Under the pieces are notes generated by a model. The model was not told the DNA's origin. It made no database searches and was given only the letters and a program-made list of their open reading frames with translations. Shown one piece after another: positions 26,741 to 32,846 of a stretch of DNA of 64,000 nucleotides. Each line of letters starts with the position of its first letter. Positions within the stretch are counted from its first letter, which is position 1. A program made the position numbers and the translations under genes. The DNA comes from Xanthomarina sp035306705 (GTDB lineage: Bacteria > Bacteroidota > Bacteroidia > Flavobacteriales > Flavobacteriaceae), in the NCBI RefSeq assembly GCF_035306705.1, contig NZ_DATGNO010000078.1, forward strand, positions 1-64,000, written 5' to 3'.

Positions 26741-27145
26741 ATGAATAAGATTGAACATATAGGTATTGCTGTTAAAAATTTAAAAGAATCCAACGTCTTA
26801 TTTTCTAAGTTGTTTGGAAAACCACATTATAAAACGGAAGAAGTTGCTACCGAAGGTGTCAACACATCTTTTTTTCAAGTAGGAGAAAATAAAATCGAAT
26901 TACTGGAAGCCACCAATGCCGATAGTCCGATAGCCAAATTTATTGAAAAGAAGGGCGAAGGCATTCATCATATTGCCTTTGATGTTACAGACATTGAAGC
27001 TGAAATAGCTAGATTAAAAAACGAGGGTTTTATTGTTTTAAATGAAACTCCAAAAAGAGGAGCAGATAATAAATTAGTGGCATTTTTACACCCAAAATCT
27101 ACCAATGGTGTATTAATTGAGTTGTGCCAAGAGATAAAGGAATAA
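26741..27145 (+). CDS. mce: Methylmalonyl-CoA epimerase
   Basis: Converts (S)- to (R)-methylmalonyl-CoA in the propionate or branched-chain degradation route. The ATG at 26741 gives 134 residues, standard for the family; an ATG at 26717 would add eight atypical residues. Seen: MNKIEHIGIAVKNLKESN with the first metal His, VGENKIELLEATNADSPIAKFI, GEGIHHIAFDVTDIEAEIARL with the second His, and NGVLIELCQE with the last Glu ligand. It belongs to the vicinal-oxygen-chelate superfamily. No mutase gene is next to it. Confidence 0.93.
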   Translation: MNKIEHIGIAVKNLKESNVLFSKLFGKPHYKTEEVATEGVNTSFFQVGENKIELLEATNADSPIAKFIEKKGEGIHHIAFDVTDIEAEIARLKNEGFIVLNETPKRGADNKLVAFLHPKSTNGVLIELCQEIKE

Positions 27146-27151
27146 AAATAC

Positions 27152-27182
27152 TTTGAGAGTATTAAAATATGTAGTAATATTG
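27152..27182 (+). promoter_or_regulatory. Probable promoter of the tRNA gene
   Basis: TTTG at 27152-27155, a 19-bp spacer, then TAATATTG at 27175-27182, one base off the Bacteroidota -7 consensus TANNTTTG. Transcription would start a few bases before 27190, about 45 bp ahead of the tRNA. Confidence 0.55.
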
Positions 27183-27232
27183 CACTCTCTTTGTAAAAAA
27201 GGAGAAACGTCGATTTAGCATTCATGCTAATG

Positions 27233-27306
27233 GGTCCTATAACTCAGCTGGTTAGAGTATCTGACTCATAATCAGAAAGTCCCTGGTTCGAGCCCAGGTG
27301 GGACCA
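27233..27306 (+). tRNA. tRNA with CAU anticodon (Met or Ile2)
   Basis: A complete cloverleaf is visible: acceptor GGTCCTA / TGGGACC, D-arm ACTCAGCTGGTTAGAGT, anticodon stem-loop TCTGA-CTCATAA-TCAGA with anticodon CAT, and T-arm CCTGG-TTCGAGC-CCAGG, with discriminator A at 27306. The genome then reads CCG, so CCA is not encoded. CAU can be elongator Met or lysidine-modified Ile; the sequence alone does not settle this. The 3' half from 27254 is repeated downstream of the GIY-YIG gene. Confidence 0.93.
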
Positions 27307-27346
27307 CCGGTAAAACCAAGCCTTACAGAGATGTAAGGCTTTTTTT
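27254..27346 (+). repeat. Direct repeat, upstream copy: tRNA 3' part plus terminator
   Basis: This 93-bp stretch (AGAGTATCTGACTC onward through the terminator T-run) recurs at 27631-27747 with two palindromic replacements and a few substitutions. The distance between the two copies is 377 bp and contains one gene, the GIY-YIG nuclease. Confidence 0.85.
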
Positions 27347-27347
27347 G
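27318..27347 (+). terminator. Terminator of the tRNA transcript
   Basis: AAGCCTTACA-GAGA-TGTAAGGCTT, a perfect 10-bp stem with a 4-base loop, followed by seven T. It ends 7 bp before the GIY-YIG start codon. Confidence 0.88.
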
Positions 27348-27353
27348 TTTATT

Positions 27354-27641
27354 ATGGATTGTTGTTATATTATCTACAGTAAAAATGCAGATCGCTATTA
27401 TGTTGGATCGTGTCAAGATTTTGAATCTCGCCTAGCCAATCATAATGCAGGAACTTATGGTAAAACTTCTTATACATCCTTTACAAATGATTGGGAACTT
27501 TTCTTAAAAATAAACACGTCTACTTTTTCTCATGCTAGGAGAATGGAATTAAAGATCAAGAAAATGAAGAGCCGAGCTTTTATTATTAATCTTAAGAAGT
27601 ATCCTGAGTTAGTTGAAAAAATAAGAAGAGAGAGTATCTGA
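27354..27641 (+). CDS. GIY-YIG (URI) nuclease domain protein next to tRNA
   Basis: Single-domain nuclease of the UvrC/homing-endonuclease superfamily; target unknown. The ATG at 27354 gives 95 residues; a TTG at 27345 inside the terminator T-run is unlikely. Seen: CYIIYSK as the GIY motif, RYYVGSC as YIG, catalytic Arg26 in DFESRLANHN, HNAGTYGKTSYT, and the conserved Glu65 in ARRMELKIKKMKSR. It lies directly between an intact tRNA with terminator and a displaced copy of the tRNA 3' half. Its last two codons and its TGA stop come from that copy. No promoter is seen after the terminator, so expression may rely on read-through. Confidence 0.88.
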   Translation: MDCCYIIYSKNADRYYVGSCQDFESRLANHNAGTYGKTSYTSFTNDWELFLKINTSTFSHARRMELKIKKMKSRAFIINLKKYPELVEKIRRESI

Positions 27642-27644
27642 CTC

Positions 27645-27662
27645 TTCCGATAATTATCGGAA
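27645..27662. repeat. 18-bp palindrome in former anticodon loop
   Basis: TTCCGATAATTATCGGAA, perfectly self-complementary, sits between CTGACTC and CAGAAAG of the tRNA fragment in place of ATAAT. Confidence 0.85.
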
Positions 27663-27679
27663 CAGAAAGTCCCTGGTTC

Positions 27680-27697
27680 TCCCGATAGTTATCGGGA
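27680..27697. repeat. 18-bp palindrome in former T loop
   Basis: TCCCGATAGTTATCGGGA, with 8-base arms around GT, sits between CCTGGTTC and CAGG of the tRNA fragment in place of GAGCC. It has the same 8-2-8 layout as the palindrome 17 bp upstream. Confidence 0.85.
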
Positions 27698-27720
27698 CAG
27701 GTGGGACCACCGGTGAAACC

Positions 27721-27747
27721 AAGCCTTACAGAGATATAAGCTTTTTT
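27721..27747 (+). terminator. Degenerate copy of the tRNA terminator
   Basis: AAGCCTTACAGAGATATAAG then CTTTTTT matches the upstream terminator except for substitutions and a short loss in the 3' arm, so the stem is reduced to AAGC-TTA / TAAGCTT with a bulge. It may still stop transcription of the GIY-YIG gene weakly. Confidence 0.65.
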
Positions 27748-27878
27748 ATTTTCAGGCTTTAAAAGTAGAATCTAGTTCGCTTTTTCTATAATAAAATCTT
27801 CAAAACACCCTTAAATTTCCGCTTTTATTAGTGAACTGTCATATTTTATAAAATAGTTACTTAACTAAAACCAAGTGC

Positions 27879-28030
27879 AAATCCTAAGTGGGCTTTAGTA
27901 AATTAGGATTTCCAACATTTATAATTAACTATGAAAATTACAAATGTTGATAACAATGTGGAAAACCTCATAGAGAATTTGCACAATCATTAGGAATAAA
28001 GGTAGACCTTTATGATCGCTAAATTCCTAA
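27879..28030 (+). promoter_or_regulatory. Structured leader of nrdBA with alternative stems and DnaA-box-like sites
   Basis: Stem 1: AAATCCTAA (27879-27887) with TTAGGATTT (27903-27911). Stem 2: TTAGGAAT (27990-27997) with ATTCCTAA (28023-28030), enclosing AAAGG / CCTTT. The TTAGGA and TCCTAA strands of the two stems can also pair with each other, so the two folds are mutually exclusive in principle. Between them lie TGTTGATAA (27945-27953) and TGTGGAAAA (27957-27965), each one base from the DnaA box TGTGGATAA, and a 20-codon open frame at 27931-27993 (MKITNVDNN...). A regulatory role is inference. Confidence 0.45.
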
Positions 28031-28051
28031 TCCCTCAAACCATACAACAAC

Positions 28052-29326
28052 ATGAAAATTATTTCTGTTTTAAAAAGAGATTTCCTTACGGAACCCTTTG
28101 ATTTAAACAAGATTACCAATGCTATTTTAAAAGCAATGACAGCCGTTAAACACGGGGAACTTGTAGATGCCGAACGTATTTCTAATATGGTTTTTACCTC
28201 TTTGTTAGAACGAAAAGAACTTGATGTAGACTATGTGCCAACCGTTGAAGAAGTACAAGACTTTGTAGAGACCAAACTTATGGAAAGTGGTTTCTTTGAT
28301 GTTGCTAAAGCATATATTTTATACCGAAATGAACAGTCGAAAAAACGCAAAAGCAATATTTTTGAAAAACGCATCAATTTAAAGCCTTACGAGTATCCAG
28401 ATTTATATGAATATGTTCCGGCTATTAGACATTCGTATTGGATCCATACCGAATTTAATTTTACAAGTGACGTTCAGGATTTTAAAACCTTACTGTCGGG
28501 GCCAGAGCGTACCGCTATAAAAAACACCATGCTAGCTATTTCTCAAATTGAAGTGGCTGTAAAAAACTTCTGGGGCGATATTTACCATAGAATGCCTAAG
28601 CCAGAAATAGGTTCGGTAGGTGCCACATTTGCTGAAAGCGAAGTGCGCCATCACGATGCATATTCGCATTTATTAGAAGTTTTAGGATTAAACGAAGAGT
28701 TTAAAAACCTGAAAAAGAAGCCTGTAATCATGAAACGTGTGCAGTATTTAGAAACTGCACTTAAAAATGCAAAAAGTGACGATAATAAGGAATATGCAGA
28801 ATCGGTTTTGCTTTTTTCACTTTTTATTGAACACGTGTCTTTGTTTTCCCAGTTTCTAATTATCATGGCATTTAATAAGCATAAAAACATGCTAAAAGGA
28901 ATTTCCAATGTTGTGGAAGCAACTTCTAAAGAAGAGCAAATTCATGGCGATTTTGGTATTGATGTTATTAAAATTATAAAATCTGAAAATCCAGATTGGT
29001 TTGATGCCGAATATCAAGTTAAGATACAAGACATGTGTCGTGAAGCCTTTGACGCCGAAAGCAAGATTATAGATTGGATTTTTGAAGATGGTGAATTGGA
29101 TTTCTTACCAAAAAATCTAGTAAACGAATTTATAAAGGACCGCTTTAATAGTTCATTAGAAAGTATTGGCATTGATAAAATATTCGATATAGACTTGGAT
29201 CTCCTGGCAGGAACCGAATGGTTTGATGATGAAATAATAGGCACCAAACATGGAGATTTTTTCGTAAAACGCTCAATCAATTATAGTAAAAGAACACAAA
29301 GTATAACCAGTGATGACCTTTTTTAA
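28052..29326 (+). CDS. nrdB: Class I ribonucleotide reductase small subunit with N-terminal ATP-cone
   Basis: Radical-generating subunit that, with NrdA, makes deoxyribonucleotides. 424 residues. Residues 1 to about 95 form an ATP-cone (VLKRDFLTEPFDLNKITNAI, VEEVQDFVETKLMESGFFDVAKAYILYR), a domain usually found on NrdA. The ferritin-like core carries likely metal ligands Glu167, Glu197, His200, Glu260, Glu295 and His298, with Tyr204 at the radical-tyrosine position (ESEVRHHDAY). Published Bacteroidota enzymes of this layout (Leeuwenhoekiella) are switched off by dATP through NrdB, and a Flavobacterium relative uses a dimanganese centre; applying this here is inference. nrdA follows after 1 bp. 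Confidence 0.95.
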   Translation: MKIISVLKRDFLTEPFDLNKITNAILKAMTAVKHGELVDAERISNMVFTSLLERKELDVDYVPTVEEVQDFVETKLMESGFFDVAKAYILYRNEQSKKRKSNIFEKRINLKPYEYPDLYEYVPAIRHSYWIHTEFNFTSDVQDFKTLLSGPERTAIKNTMLAISQIEVAVKNFWGDIYHRMPKPEIGSVGATFAESEVRHHDAYSHLLEVLGLNEEFKNLKKKPVIMKRVQYLETALKNAKSDDNKEYAESVLLFSLFIEHVSLFSQFLIIMAFNKHKNMLKGISNVVEATSKEEQIHGDFGIDVIKIIKSENPDWFDAEYQVKIQDMCREAFDAESKIIDWIFEDGELDFLPKNLVNEFIKDRFNSSLESIGIDKIFDIDLDLLAGTEWFDDEIIGTKHGDFFVKRSINYSKRTQSITSDDLF

Positions 29327-29327
29327 T

Positions 29328-31115
29328 ATGAACAATAGTAAACTTACTCAGGATACAGAAGCTAAAACCTCAAACGACAACGACCTACTTGTAAAATCAA
29401 GAAAAGAAGCGCTTAAAAACAGCAATCAAAAAGCCAGCGAGGGTTTTGAATGGTTAACAGAACATAGCCGAAACTTTTTAGCACTAGGCTATTTATCTGA
29501 AGGTATGACAGCAGAACAACGCATTCGTGAAATTGCGGATCGCGCAGAAGAGATACTTCAAATACCGGGATATTCCGATAAGTTTTATGGTTATATGTCT
29601 GAAGGTTTTTATTCATTAGCATCACCAGTTTGGTCAAACTTTGGAAAGAAAAGAGGTCTTCCAATTAGTTGCTTTGGTTCTCATGTTTCGGACGATATGG
29701 GTAACATATTATACACCCAATCTGAAGTTGGAATGATGTCTAAGCTAGGTGGTGGAACATCGGGATACTTTGGTAAAATTCGCCATCGTGGAGCCGAAGT
29801 AAAAAATAATGGTCAAGCTTCAGGAGCTGTACATATTATGCAGCTTTTTGAATCTATGGTCGATGTAGTAAGCCAAGGTTCAGTAAGACGCGGACGTTTT
29901 TCACCGTATTTGCCAGTGGAACATCCAGACATTATGGAATTCCTGGAAATTGGAACTGAAGGAAACCCAATTCAGGAATTGACGCATGGCGTTACAGTTA
30001 CCAATCAATGGATGCAAGAAATGGTTGATGGCGATGATGAAAAGAGAGCTATTTGGGCTAAAGTATTACAGAGAAGAGGTGAAATGGGCTATCCATATAT
30101 TTTCTTTAAAGACAATGCCAACAACGCAGCAGCCGATGTGTATCGCAAAGAAAACCATACCATTTATGCCAGTAATTTGTGTACAGAAATCATGTTACCA
30201 TCAAACGATGACTGGTCTTTTGTTTGTGTACTATCTTCAGTAAACTTATTACATTATAATAAATGGAAAGATACCGATGCGGTTGAAACCATGGTTTATT
30301 TCCTAGATGCAGTAATTACCGAGTTTATTGAAAAATTAGAAGCTTATAGAGATTCTGAAAACAGAGAAGATCGTCAGACTTTTCTATTTATGGAACGCGC
30401 TTACAATTTTGCAAAAGAAAATCGCGCATTAGGATTAGGTGTTTTAGGATGGCATTCCTTATTACAATCTAAAATGTTGCCATTTAACAGTCAGGAAGCT
30501 TATAGTTTAAATAGTGAAATTTTTAAACTTATTAAGGATAAATCTTATGCAGCTTCAGAAGAGTTGGCAGTAAAATTTGGCGAGCCAAAAGTTCTTAAAG
30601 GTTATGGCAGACGTAATGCTACATTAAATGCCATTGCGCCAACAACTTCGTCGGCTTTTATTTTAGGTCAAGTATCTCAGGGAATTGAGCCTATTTGGTC
30701 CAATATATATGTGAAGGATATTGCTAAAATTAAAACAACGATTAAGAACACATATTTGGAAGCATTATTAGAAGAGAAAGGAAAAAATACGCAAGAGGTA
30801 TGGTATAGCATTAGAGATTTTGACGGCTCTGTACAACACCTTGATTTCTTAACAGATTTAGAGAAAGACGTGTTTAAAACTTATTCTGAAATCGATCAAA
30901 TGGATATTATTTATCAAGCTGCCAATCGTCAGAATCATATTGATCAAGGGCAATCGGTAAACATCATTGTACATCCAGATATGCCTGTTAAGGAGATTAA
31001 TAAAATTCATATCACAGCTTGGAAATTGGGCTTGAAATCCTTGTATTATCAACATAGTATGAATGCAGCTCAAAAATTTAAACAGAAAAAAGAATGTACA
31101 AGTTGTGAGGCTTAA
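29328..31115 (+). CDS. nrdA: Ribonucleoside-diphosphate reductase large subunit lacking an ATP-cone
   Basis: Catalytic subunit that reduces ribonucleoside diphosphates. The ATG at 29328 (MNNSKLTQDTEAK) comes one base after the nrdB stop and gives 595 residues; a GTG at 29310 would overlap nrdB. Seen: active-site cysteines in GLPISCFGSHV and FVCVLSSVN, the thiyl Cys in SNLCTEIMLPSN, GGGTSGYFGKIRHRGAEV, APTTSSAFILGQVSQGIEP, and the C-terminal shuttle pair CTSC. The N-terminus runs straight into the NrdA core with no ATP-cone, which is instead on NrdB. A terminator follows. Confidence 0.96.
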   Translation: MNNSKLTQDTEAKTSNDNDLLVKSRKEALKNSNQKASEGFEWLTEHSRNFLALGYLSEGMTAEQRIREIADRAEEILQIPGYSDKFYGYMSEGFYSLASPVWSNFGKKRGLPISCFGSHVSDDMGNILYTQSEVGMMSKLGGGTSGYFGKIRHRGAEVKNNGQASGAVHIMQLFESMVDVVSQGSVRRGRFSPYLPVEHPDIMEFLEIGTEGNPIQELTHGVTVTNQWMQEMVDGDDEKRAIWAKVLQRRGEMGYPYIFFKDNANNAAADVYRKENHTIYASNLCTEIMLPSNDDWSFVCVLSSVNLLHYNKWKDTDAVETMVYFLDAVITEFIEKLEAYRDSENREDRQTFLFMERAYNFAKENRALGLGVLGWHSLLQSKMLPFNSQEAYSLNSEIFKLIKDKSYAASEELAVKFGEPKVLKGYGRRNATLNAIAPTTSSAFILGQVSQGIEPIWSNIYVKDIAKIKTTIKNTYLEALLEEKGKNTQEVWYSIRDFDGSVQHLDFLTDLEKDVFKTYSEIDQMDIIYQAANRQNHIDQGQSVNIIVHPDMPVKEINKIHITAWKLGLKSLYYQHSMNAAQKFKQKKECTSCEA

Positions 31116-31144
31116 CATTCAATATTAGTTTTTGAAATAATATT

Positions 31145-31176
31145 AAAAACCCGTCTTTTGAGATGGGTTTTTTTTT
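31145..31176 (+). terminator. Terminator of nrdBA
   Basis: AAAACCCGTCT-TTTG-AGATGGGTTTT stem with one G-T pair, followed by a long T-run, 30 bp after the nrdA stop. Confidence 0.85.
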
Positions 31177-31339
31177 CTCGCTCCCCAAAAAAATAATTAC
31201 TAACCTATGAAAACGACCTAATTTTGTAAGCTATTCCACTATTTTATGACTAAGTATGGAATGATGACTCGTATTATAAAGTAAGTTACTTTGTAGTAAT
31301 ATGAAGAAAGAAAAATTTAATTCATTAAATAAAACAATA

Positions 31340-32059
31340 ATGACAAATAAAATGAAAATAGAAATTTGGAGCGACGTTTTATGTCCATTTTGCTATATTG
31401 GAAAGCGAAATTTTGAAAGAGCTTTGGAACAATTTACCGATAAAAACAGTATTGAAGTAGAATGGAAAAGCTTTCAATTAGATCCATCCATGCCAGAGGT
31501 TGCAACAAATAGCTACATAGATTATCTTGTAAAACATAAAGGTATGCCTGTAGAGCAAGTAACAGGCATGTTAAATAATGTAACACAATCTGCCAAACAA
31601 GCAGGATTGGAATATAATTTAGACAAAGCTGTTATGGTCAATTCATTACAAGCCCATAAACTCATTCAATTTGCTAAATCAAAAGGGTTAGGTAACGAAG
31701 CAGAAGAACGATTATTTTTAGCTTTTTTTACAGAAGGAAAAAATATAGCCGATTTGGATACCTTAACCCAATTAGCTAAAGAAATTGGCCTGGATGAAAC
31801 TGAAGTAAAAACAGCTTTTACTAATGAGAAATATGCTTCTCTTGTAAACCAGGATATGCAAGAAGCCAAACAAATTGGCGTTCAAGGCGTTCCGTTTTTT
31901 GTGTTGAATAGGAAATATGGTATTTCGGGCGCACAGCCTTCTGATGCATTTTTAGATAATTTAAAACAAGCATTTTCAGAATGGAGAGCACAAAATCCAG
32001 AAATAAATCTAGAGGTTGCGCAAGGACAAAGCTGCATACCAGACGGAATGTGCGAATAG
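31340..32059 (+). CDS. DsbA family (FrnE-like) thiol oxidoreductase
   Basis: Thioredoxin-fold protein probably acting on disulfides in the cytoplasm, since no signal peptide is seen. From the ATG at 31340 it has 239 residues; ATGs at 31301 and 31352 are alternatives, the last starting right at MKIEIWSDVLCPFC. Seen: active site CPFC, the helical insertion with GLEYNLDKAVMVNSLQAHKL, and the late GVQGVPFFVLNRKYGISGAQ with the cis-Pro loop. A further Cys pair lies at the end (QSCIPDGMC). It stands alone between nrdBA and a small gene. Confidence 0.88.
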   Translation: MTNKMKIEIWSDVLCPFCYIGKRNFERALEQFTDKNSIEVEWKSFQLDPSMPEVATNSYIDYLVKHKGMPVEQVTGMLNNVTQSAKQAGLEYNLDKAVMVNSLQAHKLIQFAKSKGLGNEAEERLFLAFFTEGKNIADLDTLTQLAKEIGLDETEVKTAFTNEKYASLVNQDMQEAKQIGVQGVPFFVLNRKYGISGAQPSDAFLDNLKQAFSEWRAQNPEINLEVAQGQSCIPDGMCE

Positions 32060-32103
32060 AAAGGATTTGGCGAACCATAAGATGACATGTAATTAATAAA
32101 TAA

Positions 32104-32304
32104 ATGAGTATGAATAAAGGCGGGTTTTCTTGGAAAAGATTAATTGGCTATTCTGCTGCAAAAGCAAAAGTTTCACGAAAAATAGGAATTCCATTAACAA
32201 AAAGTGGTCGTGATCAAAAAATTGGGAGAATTGTTTCAAAAGGATGTCTAGGGATGTTAGCGGCGATTAGTTTACCAATTCTTGTTTTCATCATTTTTTA
32301 TTAA
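32104..32304 (+). CDS. Small basic membrane protein, hypothetical
   Basis: 66 residues. The first 45 are strongly basic (SWKRLIGYSAAKAKVSRK, PLTKSGRDQKIGRIV) and the last 20 form one membrane helix (MLAAISLPILVFIIFY). It starts 44 bp after the DsbA-like gene and has its own terminator, and the composition is unlike random sequence, so I take it as real. Function unknown. Confidence 0.7.
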   Translation: MSMNKGGFSWKRLIGYSAAKAKVSRKIGIPLTKSGRDQKIGRIVSKGCLGMLAAISLPILVFIIFY

Positions 32305-32360
32305 TAGAACTTGTAACACGTAATAGTAATAGCTTCTAAGTATTTTTTAAAACTATATTA

Positions 32361-32391
32361 AAAAGCCATCTTTCGGGATGGTTTTTTTTTT
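32361..32391 (+). terminator. Terminator of the small basic protein gene
   Basis: AAAAGCCATC / GATGGTTTT stem (with one G-T pair) around TTTCGG, followed by ten T, 56 bp after the stop codon. Confidence 0.8.
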
Positions 32392-32394
32392 GAC

Positions 32395-32846
32395 TCAAAT
32401 TTTTAAAGTAAAGCCATTATTATTCTAAGCTTATAATTAGTCATCATCAAGATGAAATATAGTTTCAGTAGCATTGTAGTATATAATTTAATCTTTCTTC
32501 ATTACTTTTTTTCATACCTAAAAGCGACATTATTTTAAGTTGTCTTTTATATAAAAAAACCTATATGTCCATTGAGTTATTAAGATACTGCTACTTGATT
32601 TAAGTGACTTCAAAACCTTGTTAATTAAGTAATTATGCCGTTTTGCTTTTGTTATGTTGATTGGAATTGATTTTTTTTAACTAGTTTTAACAGCTATTTT
32701 CTCACTACTAACTTAGTTGTTAATAACAAATCATGTAAAACACTGCGTTTTTAGTTTACTGATATTTAAAAAATCAATAAACATATCATCTGTGTTAGGA
32801 TTAGGGGAATATAAAAATCAATTATTTAATCTTTAATCAAATTTTT
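32395..32846. other. Gene-free AT-rich stretch
   Basis: About 450 bp with stops in every frame and no hairpin of note. It should hold the promoter and leader of the secreted protein gene at 32847, but I could not pick a convincing TTTG-N19-TANNTTTG pair. Nothing else is recognised. Confidence 0.5.

Larger units (their letters stand above)
27631..27709 (+). pseudogene. Displaced tRNA 3' half interrupted by two palindromes
   Basis: Contains AGAGTATCTGACTC (27631-27644), CAGAAAGTCCCTGGTTC (27663-27679) and CAGGTGGGACCA (27698-27709), all identical to the upstream CAU tRNA. The 5' acceptor strand and most of the D-arm are absent. The anticodon-loop bases ATAAT and the T-loop bases GAGCC are each replaced by an 18-bp palindrome. 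It cannot make a working tRNA. Confidence 0.85.

Noticed and set aside
27631..27709. A second functional tRNA
   Set aside because: It lacks the 5' acceptor strand and D-arm, and both remaining loops are replaced by palindromes.
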